Shown: positions 1 through 8,103 of the stretch, in pieces
Numbering within the stretch: position 1 is the stretch's first letter
Layout of the letters: each line of letters begins with the position of its first letter
NCBI RefSeq assembly: GCF_001006805.1
Contig: NZ_LN811353.1
Location: 417,690 to 481,689, forward strand
Source: Microvirga massiliensis
GTDB lineage: Bacteria > Pseudomonadota > Alphaproteobacteria > Rhizobiales > Beijerinckiaceae
Direction of reading: 5' to 3'
Length of the DNA: 64,000 nucleotides
Position numbers and translations under genes: made by a program
Notes under the pieces: generated by a model
Databases searched by the model: none
What the model saw: the letters and a program-made list of their open reading frames with translations, nothing else
Told to the model about the DNA's origin: nothing

Positions 1-34
1 GGCGGAAGGTGTTCCGCGCGGTGGCCTCTTTGGC

Positions 35-262
35 TCAGCGTGCAGGTACGTCGAGCACTTTCAATGATCCGCCTCTAGCCTCTGCGCTGCTGAGAACCGT
101 CAATTCGTCCCCACAGCGATGGCACCGTCCGAGCGCCGGGGTCCCGATCATCTGCGCCACGCGGCAAGCCCGGCAGCCGCACAGCGCGGGAACGAGCGTT
201 CCATAGCCTTGTCGCGCGGTCAGTTGCATGGCCTGGCTGACATTGACAGCGTGCTCGAACAT
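35..262 (-). CDS. small zinc-ribbon-like protein, uncharacterised
   Basis: A 75-residue ORF with a cysteine pattern CGCRAC near the middle followed by CHRCGDEL about 15 residues later. This resembles a small zinc ribbon with CxxC knuckles. The ATG is preceded by a purine-rich stretch (GAGG about 12 bases upstream), so initiation is plausible. I recognise no family. The function could be nucleic-acid binding or a rubredoxin-like knuckle, but this is inference from cysteine spacing alone. It lies at the window edge, so operon context on the left cannot be seen. Confidence 0.4.
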   Translation of the reverse strand: MFEHAVNVSQAMQLTARQGYGTLVPALCGCRACRVAQMIGTPALGRCHRCGDELTVLSSAEARGGSLKVLDVPAR

Positions 263-808
263 TTCCCTACACCTCGCTGAGGTACATTCCGGTGGAAGGC
301 AGGGCTGACGTTAGAACTGTCATGTTCCTGGAAGATTGCGCCGAGTGTTTCGTCCTATGGCTGTTGATTACATGGATTCCTTTGTATGCAGGACGTCCAC
401 TCTCCAGAAATGACGATAGGCCGGTGATCACCCGCAATCCGTTTGCTTTCGCATTTTCTTCTCGACTAGGACTTGTGCCTGCAGATCACCATCGTGACGG
501 CTAGTTCCTCCATCGAGATGTTGTCTGCAGCTCTTTCTCGGTTTCGCCGAGCGGCTTTCCGGAGATACGACTTCCGGAGAGGAGGAGCGGTGAGGATTCA
601 TCAGGTGTCGTCGACGCGAACGATGAAGAGCTGTCTCGCGCCGGGAGAGCATCGCGCGAGTGATCGGGAGAGTGGGCAAAACCGGTCTCGAGGCCAGCAG
701 ATTTGTCGCGTTTGGAGGTTGTGATGCCTTCTAAACCACGTCGATGTTCACAATCGTCGGGGCACCCGATGAGCAGCGAGTCGCGCGTCCTCCCGTGCGC
801 GACGCGGA
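263..808. other. intergenic stretch without a convincing gene
   Basis: Short ORFs occur on both strands but none has a family resemblance, a good ribosome site and coding-like composition together. The only structure I noticed is a direct repeat TTCCGGAGA at 557-565 and 572-580. Confidence 0.5.
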
Positions 809-1246
809 TTACCCTTGAGTCTTGCGATAACGTTCCGGCGGCTGCGGGTTGTTTGCGGGGTTCGTATCATGCCGTGACAAGCGCGTGATCGATTGACCGT
901 CCACCAAGGGCTGCAGATCCGCCTCGAGGGCGTCCGCCTCCTCCTTCGAATAGACCTCTCTCCCTTTGACGTGGAGAGCGAAAGATCTGATGTGCTTTGC
1001 CTTCTTCACGGGGTCTTCGATCGTGGCTTTGGTCCATGCATAAAGCGGATAGCCATCGACCCCGTGCCCTTCAGCTTCCGCAACATAGTCGGCGAAGGCG
1101 TCGAATTGACACTTCATGGTGGCGCCATGCTTCTCAAGGACACCTGGAAGTGCTCCGAGCGCCGGGTCGCTTGGATTGCGCCGTGCGATTTCAGAAAGCT
1201 CATCAGTGAAATAGAGCCGCACTTGGTATTGCCACTGATTTCCCAT
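809..1246 (-). CDS. conserved hypothetical protein, 145 aa
   Basis: A soluble 145-residue protein without signal peptide or membrane segment. It begins with a predicted beta strand (QWQYQVRLYF) and ends in a polar, proline-rich tail. A GGGAG ribosome site lies 6-7 bases before the ATG. Composition is well balanced, which supports a real gene, and no overlapping ORF is better. I do not recognise the family. The order strand, helix (DELSEIARRN), strand suggests a small alpha/beta fold, which is inference. The flanks of about 270 and 550 bases are empty, so it is probably monocistronic. Confidence 0.6.
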   Translation of the reverse strand: MGNQWQYQVRLYFTDELSEIARRNPSDPALGALPGVLEKHGATMKCQFDAFADYVAEAEGHGVDGYPLYAWTKATIEDPVKKAKHIRSFALHVKGREVYSKEEADALEADLQPLVDGQSITRLSRHDTNPANNPQPPERYRKTQG

Positions 1247-1518
1247 GCTTCAGCTCCCTATGGCCCTTCGGATCAACCGCAATGGAGCGGTTTCCGGAGA
1301 GGATAGTGCATGCCATGGATCTCGACTGTCTACGCGACGACATGCTCCGAGAACGCATTCTCGCCCAAAAGGATCTCCCGCAGCTTCGGAGGACTGCCAG
1401 AAAACGCGGCGGTCTCGGCAGGCCTGGGAACACAGGACCGCCATCGTGCTCGAAGTGCGGTGCCTTTCACGACGACCGGAGCCCAGTGAGCTCCGGCACA
1501 CGACCAGCGATCTGGAGG

Positions 1519-3393
1519 TCAGAGGCGGTCGAGCGAGGGATTTTCCCCACCGAACCAGTTCTTCTTCACGAGCGCCTTCGCTTCCTCGGCAGCCTGTGCA
1601 TCGCCGCGCGCTTTGGCGGCTTCAAGCAGACCGGCGGCGGCCCAGCCATTATTCGGAGACCGTTGAAGCGCAGTGCGGAAGGCCGCCTCGGCCTCGTCGG
1701 CTTTTCCTTGCTGCAGCAATGCGGCGCCGAGCGACTGGTGCACCGGGTAATACCAGAAGGGCGGCTCCATATAGGGCAGCCGGTCCTGGATCTCCGTGGC
1801 CTGTGCGAACTGCACGGCAGCCTGCGCGTGGTCGCCCTTGGCCTGTGCGATCCGCGCCTCAATCACCTTTGCGGCGATGGCGAGCACGTCCGGGCCCGGC
1901 ACGCCGGCATCGGGCAATGCGCTGATCTCGGGTGTTCGCACCAGGGCCTCAATGGCTGAAACCTCGGCCCGTGCCTCGTCGTCTCGCCCGAGCCGCGCCA
2001 GCGCAACTCCGCGGGCGTAGTGCCATGCGGCGCTCACAAAAGGGAAGCTCGCGTCCGGTGCAGGCAGGGCCAACACTTTGTCCGGTGCGGAGAATCGCGC
2101 ATGGGTCGTGTAGGCCGCCGCTGCGATGGGCTGCGTCCAGGGGACCTCGCGCTTGGTGCGATCCGAGACAATCCCGGCGAGCTTCTCGGCTGCCGCGATG
2201 GCGGTCTCCCCATCCCCGCCCATGAGGGCCGAAGCCATCACGAAGTGGACGTTGTGAGCATAGTAGCCTTCCGAGTAGAGCAGGCTCGCTCCCCCTTGCT
2301 TGAGCAGCGTCTCGTCAACGACGGTGGCCTGCACGTTTGCGTCCAGGCTCTCGCGCCAACGGCCGAGGCGATACCAGATGTGGCTCGGCATATGGACCAG
2401 ATGCCCGGCTCCGGGCATCAGGGCGGCCAGTCGGGCCGCATGCGCTGCCGCACGCTCCGGCCGGTCCGAGGACTCGACGGCATGGATGTAGAGGTGAATC
2501 GCCCCCGGGTGATCCGGGTTGGCCTCGAGTGAGCCTACCTTCCGGTCACCGAGCACGCCCTCGATGAGCTCGATCATCCGTGCAGTTTTGCCCTTCGGGG
2601 TTCGTCCTTCATCCGCCCAGTAATCCCAGGGGCTGAGATTCATGAGAGCGTCGGCGGTCAGGAGGGCAACGTGCGGATTCTCCGGAAAGCGCGCCTGCAC
2701 GGCTTCCATGGCGTCCGCGTAAGCCTGATCCAGCGCCTTGCGGTCCGCCTTCGGATCCGGAGAATGCCGCCGCGAGAGTGCGTCGATGAGAGCAGCCTGC
2801 AACTCACCGGCAGGAGCAAGACGCCTGGCCTGTTCGAGCACGACGAGCGCACGGGCATTCGCATCCGCGTCCATCGGGTAGTTGATGTGCGGTCCGAGCA
2901 CCCATGCCTCACCCCACAGGCACATGGCGCAGCTCGGGTCGAGTTCCTGTGCCGCCCGGAATGCGCGAGCCGCTTCGGCGTGGTTGAAGCCCCAGCCGAG
3001 GCGATAACCCTGATCGAAATAGGCGCGTGCATCTGGTTTGGCAGGGCCTATGGCGGCCCACGTGAACTGACCGAGGTTGTCGTAGATCGGCGGACGATCT
3101 TCCGCTCTCGGGGCCGCGGCCCCTTTCGGCAGATCGCGGCTGTAGGCGCCGAGCTCATTGCGGGCCGGCGGCTGAGAATGAGACTGGTGCTGTGCCTGCG
3201 CGGTCTTCACATGCTTGGTTACGTCAGGTTGCGTGGCCTGCGTCAGCCGGTGAAGAAGTTGCACTCTCGGGCTGTCGTGACTGCCGAGAGGACAGGCCGC
3301 AGCGGGAGTCGCAATGGCAAGGGCCGTGGCTGCCGTAGCCATGAAACGGATGCGCACAAAGGAGCGCGAACGCTGCGCGGTTTGGGTCGTCAT
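1519..3393 (-). CDS. exported tetratricopeptide-repeat protein
   Basis: A protein of about 624 residues with an N-terminal signal (basic start, hydrophobic ATAATALAIATPAAAC), cleaved by Sec or possibly lipidated at the Cys. The first helical unit, GFNHAEAARAFRAAQELDP, is a clear TPR. It is followed by CAMCLWGEAWVLGP, a signature of a family of periplasmic TPR proteins. Further TPR-like units appear toward the C-terminus (GKADEAEAAFRTALQRSP). These proteins are scaffolds and no enzymatic motif is visible. I chose the ATG at 3393 over the upstream in-frame ATG because GAGAGG precedes it and the signal peptide then starts correctly. It is divergent from the cydAB operon. The exact role is unknown. 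Confidence 0.8.
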   Translation of the reverse strand: MTTQTAQRSRSFVRIRFMATAATALAIATPAAACPLGSHDSPRVQLLHRLTQATQPDVTKHVKTAQAQHQSHSQPPARNELGAYSRDLPKGAAAPRAEDRPPIYDNLGQFTWAAIGPAKPDARAYFDQGYRLGWGFNHAEAARAFRAAQELDPSCAMCLWGEAWVLGPHINYPMDADANARALVVLEQARRLAPAGELQAALIDALSRRHSPDPKADRKALDQAYADAMEAVQARFPENPHVALLTADALMNLSPWDYWADEGRTPKGKTARMIELIEGVLGDRKVGSLEANPDHPGAIHLYIHAVESSDRPERAAAHAARLAALMPGAGHLVHMPSHIWYRLGRWRESLDANVQATVVDETLLKQGGASLLYSEGYYAHNVHFVMASALMGGDGETAIAAAEKLAGIVSDRTKREVPWTQPIAAAAYTTHARFSAPDKVLALPAPDASFPFVSAAWHYARGVALARLGRDDEARAEVSAIEALVRTPEISALPDAGVPGPDVLAIAAKVIEARIAQAKGDHAQAAVQFAQATEIQDRLPYMEPPFWYYPVHQSLGAALLQQGKADEAEAAFRTALQRSPNNGWAAAGLLEAAKARGDAQAAEEAKALVKKNWFGGENPSLDRL

Positions 3394-3663
3394 GAGAAGC
3401 CTCTCAGGTTCGGCTGATCGGAGGGCAGGCAAGGCGATCCGAAAGCCTGCGGGAGTCCATCGTTGTCACTCGCCGTCGTCTCCTGGTCGGCGCGGGATTC
3501 TCGGCCTCCCTTGTGGCGACCAGCTCCACGAGTAATTCAGCACAGGGCTGATCGGCGAAGCACCGCGAACCAGCCGCTGGTACAGGCGGAGGTTCGCCAC
3601 GTTCGTCACGAAACTTCCCCTGCTGGAGAATGGCTTCAACGTGACCTCGCAGCAAACGAGTGT

Positions 3664-3681
3664 CTGTGACCTTTGTCACAG
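3664..3681. promoter_or_regulatory. CRP/FNR-superfamily-like operator
   Basis: A perfect 7-bp inverted repeat, CTGTGAC-CTTT-GTCACAG. It contains TGTGA-N6-TCACA, the classical CRP consensus. It lies about 335 bases before cydA and 270 bases before the divergent TPR gene. Which gene it serves, and which regulator binds it, are not decided by the sequence. Confidence 0.5.
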
Positions 3682-3777
3682 TTTCAGAGTGTTCCGGGGC
3701 AAGCGCATCGGAGCGGTAGCGCGGGAGTCGACTGGGCGATGTTCTCTGACGGAATGTCCGGTTCGAGTCTTGGCCTT

Positions 3778-3794
3778 GTCAAAGGCGCTTTGAC
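3778..3794. promoter_or_regulatory. 17-bp inverted repeat upstream of cydA
   Basis: GTCAAAG-GCG-CTTTGAC, a perfect 7-bp palindrome with a 3-base centre, about 220 bases before the cydA start. It could be an operator for cydA expression. No regulator is assigned. Confidence 0.35.
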
Positions 3795-4014
3795 GGGGAA
3801 GGCACAGTTCGTCGCGAGATGAAGCATTAAGCGTCATCATTGGGCGCCGCTTTGGCACGTTTCGCGAACTGCTCATCAAGCCGGACCTGATCCGGGTTCG
3901 GCGGCCACCCCGTCCTAACGAGAGCGCTGTAACCATGCTCGGTGGCCCGAAGCCTTCCCTGGCCGGGTATTCACCCTAGGTCAGGGCAAGGCATCGCCGA
4001 CAGGGGAGACCGCG

Positions 4015-5460
4015 ATGGAATTCGATGCGCTGCTTCTGTCCCGCATCCAGTTCGCGTTCACGATGTCCTTCCACATCATTTTCCCGGCCTTCACGATCGG
4101 CCTCGCGAGCTGGCTCGTGGCGCTCGAGTTCCAGTGGCTGCGCACGGACAACCCCCTCTACCGAAACCTCTTCCTGTTCTGGTCGAAGGTCTTCGCGGTG
4201 TCGTTCGGACTCGGGGTCGTGTCCGGAATCGTGATGAGCTTCCAGCTCGGCACCAACTGGTCGCGCTATGCCGAATTCGGCGGGAACATTCTCGGTCCGC
4301 TCATCCAGTACGAGGTCATCACGGCTTTTTTCCTTGAGGCCGCGTTCCTGGGCATCATGCTGTTTGGCTGGGATCGCGTCGGGAACCAGCTCCACTTCTT
4401 TGCAACCTGCATGGTGGCGCTCGGCACGCTCATCTCGGCGTTCTGGATTCTGTCCGCGAATTCCTGGATGCAGACGCCCGCCGGCTTCCGCGTCGAAAAC
4501 GGCGTCGCGGTTCCTGAAGACTGGTTCGCGATCATCTTCAATCCGTCGTTCCCGTTCCGATACGCCCACATGGTCATGGGCTGTTATCTCACGACGGCTT
4601 TCGCGGTCTCGGGCATGTCGGCCTGGATGATCCTGCGCCGCCGGGAGGAGCCGGCGGAGAAGCTGCGCGGCGCCCAGCGCTCGATGTCCATGGCTTTGTG
4701 GTTCGCCGCGATCTGTGCGCCGATCCAGATCGTGATCGGAGATCTCCACGGCCTCGGGGTCCTGGAATATCAGCCGACCAAGCTCGCGGCGATCGAGGGT
4801 AACTGGGAGCGCCAAGGCCACATGCCGCTGCGCCTTTTCGCCATTCCGGACGAGGAGGCGGAGATGAACCACTACGAGATTGGGATTCCCGAGATCGGGA
4901 GCTGGATCCTAACCCACGCCTATCACGGCGTGGTCCCGGGTCTGAAGGATGTGCCCCGCGAGGAGCGTCCGCCCGTCTGGCCGGTGTTCTTCGCCTTCCG
5001 CGGCATGGTCGCGATCGGCTTCGCGATGCTGGCTCTGGGGATCTGGAGCCTCGTCATGCGCTGGAAGGGGACATTGTTCACGAATCCCTGGTTCCTGCGC
5101 GCCACCGTCCTGATGACGCCCGCGGGCTTCGGCGCCGTTCTGTTGGGGTGGTTCACTGCAGAGATCGGTCGGCAGCCCTACATCATCTACGGGCACCTCA
5201 AGACCGCGGATGCGGTATCGCCCGTGACGGCCGGCGCGGTCACGACCTCGCTAACGGCCTTCGTGATCGTCTACACGTTCCTCTTCGGCTTCGGGAGCTA
5301 CTACCTCGCAAAAATCCTCAGGAGGGGGCCGGAACCAGTCGAGGAGGCGCTTCGCGGCGGCGATGCGGAGCGCCCGGATCGCATGCCGAAGCGTCCTCTT
5401 TCGGGTTCCAACGAAGCCCTCGAGGGGCAGCCGGGCCAGCGGGCCCATCCAGCAATGTGA
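4015..5460 (+). CDS. cydA: cytochrome bd-type quinol oxidase subunit I (CioA type)
   Basis: Quinol-oxidising, heme-carrying subunit of a bd-type terminal oxidase in the inner membrane; it reduces O2 to water. The 481 residues show the typical nine-helix pattern. His20 matches the heme b595 ligand of the family. The conserved block GWFTAEIGRQPY lies near residue 380. The length and the short quinol loop fit the cyanide-insensitive (CIO) branch more than the long-loop E. coli form. GGGAGA lies 7-8 bases before the ATG. It is followed after 8 bases by cydB and then a DUF2474 gene, so it is the first gene of a three-gene operon. The polar C-terminal tail is variable in the family. Confidence 0.96.
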   Translation: MEFDALLLSRIQFAFTMSFHIIFPAFTIGLASWLVALEFQWLRTDNPLYRNLFLFWSKVFAVSFGLGVVSGIVMSFQLGTNWSRYAEFGGNILGPLIQYEVITAFFLEAAFLGIMLFGWDRVGNQLHFFATCMVALGTLISAFWILSANSWMQTPAGFRVENGVAVPEDWFAIIFNPSFPFRYAHMVMGCYLTTAFAVSGMSAWMILRRREEPAEKLRGAQRSMSMALWFAAICAPIQIVIGDLHGLGVLEYQPTKLAAIEGNWERQGHMPLRLFAIPDEEAEMNHYEIGIPEIGSWILTHAYHGVVPGLKDVPREERPPVWPVFFAFRGMVAIGFAMLALGIWSLVMRWKGTLFTNPWFLRATVLMTPAGFGAVLLGWFTAEIGRQPYIIYGHLKTADAVSPVTAGAVTTSLTAFVIVYTFLFGFGSYYLAKILRRGPEPVEEALRGGDAERPDRMPKRPLSGSNEALEGQPGQRAHPAM

Positions 5461-5468
5461 GGGGAGCC

Positions 5469-6527
5469 ATGGCTGATTTCATCGCCACTTTCGCACCGGC
5501 TGGACTCGAGGGGCAGGCCTTGTGGCTGCCCCTGATCTGGGCGGTGCTCCTAGCCGTCGCGGTCGTGATGTATGTCGTGGCCGACGGATTCGATCTCGGA
5601 ATCGGGATCTTGTTCAAGGCCGCGGCGAACGAGAACTGGCGCGATCGGATGATGCTGTCGGTGGCGCCGATCTGGGACGGCAACGAGACTTGGCTCATTC
5701 TCGGCGGAGGCGGATTGTTCGCCGTTTTTTATCTTGCCTACGCGATCCTCCTTCCGGCCCTCTATCTGCCGCTCTTCACCATGCTGATCGCGCTGATCTT
5801 TCGGGGCGTGGCATTCGAGTTCCGGTTCAAGGCCGACACGTCGAAGCGGGTCTGGGACAACGCGTTCCATTACGGCTCGCTGGTGGCCACCTTCGCGCAG
5901 GGCGTCGTGCTCGGGGCATTCGTGCAGGGCTTCGAGACCAATGGCCGGCAGTTCACAGGCGGCATGTTCGACTGGCTCACCCCGTTCAGCATCGCCACCG
6001 GCCTCGGCCTCGTCGCGGGCTATGCGCTGCTCGGCGCGACTTGGTGCGTGATGAAGACCACGGGTGAGCTGGAGATCTGGGCCCGCCGCATGGCGGTGCG
6101 CGCTCTCGTCGCGACGATCGTCATGATGGCCATCATCAGCGCCTGGGTGCCCTTTCTCGGAGTAGAGATCGAGCAACGCTGGTTCACCTGGCCCAACATT
6201 CTTCTCCTCGCCCCGGTCCCGCTCCTCACCGCTTTCACGAGCTATCGTCTGTGGCGCGCCCTCGAGGACGGCCATCACGTGCAGCCATTCATCCTCGCGA
6301 TCGTATTATTCCTCCTGGGTTTCCTCGGATTGATCGTGAGCCTCTTCCCCTATGCCGTGCCGCCGCGCCTCACGATCTGGAACGTCGCGAATGCGCCCGC
6401 GACGCAATTGTTTGCGCTCGTCGGCTATGCCGTCGTGATGCCGCTCACATTCATCTACACGGCTTATGCCTATTATGTGTTCCGTGGAAAAGTTGCGCTG
6501 GACGTCCAGGAGAGCGGATACCATTGA
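5469..6527 (+). CDS. cydB: cytochrome bd-type quinol oxidase subunit II
   Basis: The 352-residue membrane partner of CydA, needed for stable heme assembly. The N-terminus has LAVAVVMYVVADGFDLGIGI, the highly conserved first helix with the GFDLG motif. WDGNETWLILGGG follows near residue 70, a hallmark of CydB. About eight to nine hydrophobic helices are visible. I chose the ATG at 5469, preceded by GGGGAG, over a much longer in-frame extension that would overlap cydA and has no membrane-protein character. The stop overlaps the TTG start of the next small gene, which suggests translational coupling. Confidence 0.96.
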   Translation: MADFIATFAPAGLEGQALWLPLIWAVLLAVAVVMYVVADGFDLGIGILFKAAANENWRDRMMLSVAPIWDGNETWLILGGGGLFAVFYLAYAILLPALYLPLFTMLIALIFRGVAFEFRFKADTSKRVWDNAFHYGSLVATFAQGVVLGAFVQGFETNGRQFTGGMFDWLTPFSIATGLGLVAGYALLGATWCVMKTTGELEIWARRMAVRALVATIVMMAIISAWVPFLGVEIEQRWFTWPNILLLAPVPLLTAFTSYRLWRALEDGHHVQPFILAIVLFLLGFLGLIVSLFPYAVPPRLTIWNVANAPATQLFALVGYAVVMPLTFIYTAYAYYVFRGKVALDVQESGYH

Positions 6528-6652
6528 GCGCGGAGCCGCCGCGCCGAAGCTCGCGTCTGTCGCGGCTCGGCTGGTTCATCCTGATCTACGTCGCGAGCGC
6601 AGCGGTGTTCGCGGCCTTCGTCTATGGCCTGCGCGCGCTGATCCCGCGGTAA
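6524..6652 (+). CDS. DUF2474-like small subunit of bd oxidase, TTG start
   Basis: A 42-residue single-pass membrane protein with a basic N-terminus (RRSSRLSRLGW) and one hydrophobic helix of about 22 residues ending in a short basic tail. This matches the DUF2474 proteins encoded after cydB in CIO operons, functional analogues of CydX. The only workable start is TTG at 6524, overlapping the cydB stop as TTGA. AGGAG lies about 11 bases upstream inside cydB. Its stop codon TAA forms the loop of a perfect hairpin. Function is inferred from position and shape: stabilising the oxidase complex. Confidence 0.8.
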   Translation: MSAEPPRRSSRLSRLGWFILIYVASAAVFAAFVYGLRALIPR

Positions 6653-6662
6653 CCGCGGGATC
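6640..6662 (+). terminator. hairpin with stop codon in its loop
   Basis: GATCCCGCGG-TAA-CCGCGGGATC, a perfect 10-bp stem. The 3-base loop is the TAA stop of the DUF2474 gene. No U-tract follows, so this may be a stability or pausing hairpin rather than a classical terminator. Confidence 0.5.
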
Positions 6663-6678
6663 TCATGCGAAGAGGGTT

Positions 6679-6703
6679 GGGCGGATCGACATCCGATCCG
6701 CCC
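6679..6703. terminator. bidirectional terminator-like hairpin
   Basis: GGGCGGATC-7 bases-GATCCGCCC, a perfect 9-bp stem between the end of the cyd operon (+) and the end of the convergent gene (-). There is no strong U-tract on either side. Confidence 0.6.
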
Positions 6704-6723
6704 GCTTCGTAACGACGATCCGG

Positions 6724-7662
6724 TCAGCGTGCGGTCGTGATCAGGCCGCGGTTGGTGACGACGACCCAGCGCTTGGCGCGCCGCTCGATTGCCTCGACCC
6801 GCCCGGCGCCGGGAATGACGTCGCCACGCCCGACCTCGAAGAGCTGGCCGCGCCGACCCTCGATGAGCGCGAGCCCGCCATAGACCTCGTGCAGCAGCCA
6901 GCCCTCGATCGGAGCATCGCGATCGGCCGGCTTCGACGCTGGGACCGAATCGGCCGGTTTCGGGGCTGGGATCGACGCAGTCTGCAAGGGCTCTGGTGCA
7001 GCCGCGGGCGCCGTTTTCACATCGGACGACGCGGCGAGCGTTTTTTCGAGCCGATCGAAGCGCTCCCTCAGCAAGCGGGCGGTCTCGTCGGGCTGTAGCG
7101 CCGCCTTCTCGATGCCCGCCTCGATCCGCTGCATCTGTTCGGTCAACCGAGCGAACTGGGCACCGAGATCGCGCGCTCCTTGTTCCGCGCGCTCCAGGAG
7201 GCGGGCCTGTGTCGCCGTGCTTTCGCCGCGCGTCGTCTCGAGGTTCTCTCGCAATGCCTCGACGGCCATCTTCAGCGTCCTGACCTCGCCGCCGAGGCGC
7301 AGGATATCCTCCTGACCGCGGCGAAGATCATCGGTCACGGTGGCGAGCGGCGCCAGCGCGGCGGCCGTCTCTCCGCGCGAGACCATGTGCGCGCCGAACC
7401 ATCCGGAGCCTGCAACGAGCGCCACGATGGCGACCTGTGCGAGGCGGGATGCCAGGGCCCTGCGTGTGGCACCGGTCGAGGGCCGGGTCTCCGCGGAATC
7501 CCGGGCGGATGCCGCGCCCTCGGCCTTTTCGAGCATTGCCTTGCCGTCGGCGGCCGCGAGGGTCGCGCCGGCATCGGGTCCGGGCTGGGCGACGCCTTTG
7601 TCCGCCTCGGAGTCCGTTTCTCCGGTTTCCGGTCGGATGGCGGGTGTCTTCTCTTCGGTCAT
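6724..7662 (-). CDS. membrane-anchored coiled-coil protein, uncharacterised
   Basis: The 312 residues have three parts. First is an acidic, Ala-rich cytoplasmic region of about 90 residues. One membrane helix follows (VAIVALVAGSGWFGAHMV, near 95-112). Last is a periplasmic part with a long predicted coiled coil (LRRGQEDILRLGGEVRTLKM to about residue 215). A compact C-terminal domain ends it, with VYGGLALIEGRRGQLFEVG and an Arg-rich finish. The last domain looks like a small beta-barrel and is the most conserved-looking part. I do not recognise the function. The architecture resembles inner-membrane tethers, which is inference. It is convergent with the cyd operon and separated from it by hairpins. 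Confidence 0.7.
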   Translation of the reverse strand: MTEEKTPAIRPETGETDSEADKGVAQPGPDAGATLAAADGKAMLEKAEGAASARDSAETRPSTGATRRALASRLAQVAIVALVAGSGWFGAHMVSRGETAAALAPLATVTDDLRRGQEDILRLGGEVRTLKMAVEALRENLETTRGESTATQARLLERAEQGARDLGAQFARLTEQMQRIEAGIEKAALQPDETARLLRERFDRLEKTLAASSDVKTAPAAAPEPLQTASIPAPKPADSVPASKPADRDAPIEGWLLHEVYGGLALIEGRRGQLFEVGRGDVIPGAGRVEAIERRAKRWVVVTNRGLITTAR

Positions 7663-8103
7663 GGTGGCGATCCCCGTGGTGAGAGATCACCAGACCTTAA
7701 CCATGATTGTTTACCAGCTGGTTACTCGCCGGCCGGGCGCCTCGCCGAGGTCGCCCCTGGAGCGGGCCGGCGATTTTCGGAGGAGGCGCATCTCGTGACT
7801 GCCATCCATGCGTCCGCGCATCGAGGATTCCTCCATAGTAACCCGGATGTAACCATGCCTTTTCGTTGACATATTTAGTCCCGATAGGACTAGATCAGGG
7901 TCGCCGAAACGTATTTCGAAGGCGCGATCCGCTTTGGGGCAGTCACCTCCCGTGCAAAGATATGGCCTGCTGCATTTGCGGCGGTTCCCTTGCGCGTGCG
8001 CGTGCCCTATTGCCGGTCATCCGGCGTCCAGATGTTCGGCACTGCCGGGCGACCCGAATTGTAAAGGCGAACGGGATCGACCGTTCCGCCGATGGGACGG
8101 ATC
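7663..8103. other. divergent promoter region before the type I secretion genes
   Basis: About 440 bases without a credible gene. It contains a 10-bp palindrome ACCAGCTGGT (7713-7722) and the promoter-like element at 7866-7895 listed separately. Confidence 0.5.
7866..7895 (+). promoter_or_regulatory. putative promoter with internal operator
   Basis: TTGACA at 7866-7871 is followed at normal spacing by a weak -10-like ACTAGA. Between and over them lies an inverted repeat TAGTCC-CGATA-GGACTA (7876-7892). This is the layout of a repressible promoter for the downstream secretion genes. The -10 match is poor. Confidence 0.35.

Larger units (their letters stand above)
3394..4014. other. divergent intergenic region upstream of cydA
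   Basis: About 620 bases between the TPR gene and cydA. No convincing gene is present; short minus-strand ORFs here lack family features. It holds two perfect inverted repeats listed separately (3664-3681 and 3778-3794), so it probably carries the promoters and operators of both flanking transcripts. Confidence 0.5.

Noticed and set aside
3404..3679. A 91-residue minus-strand ORF upstream of the TPR gene
   Set aside because: It overlaps the promoter region and palindrome, and has no recognisable family or coding bias.
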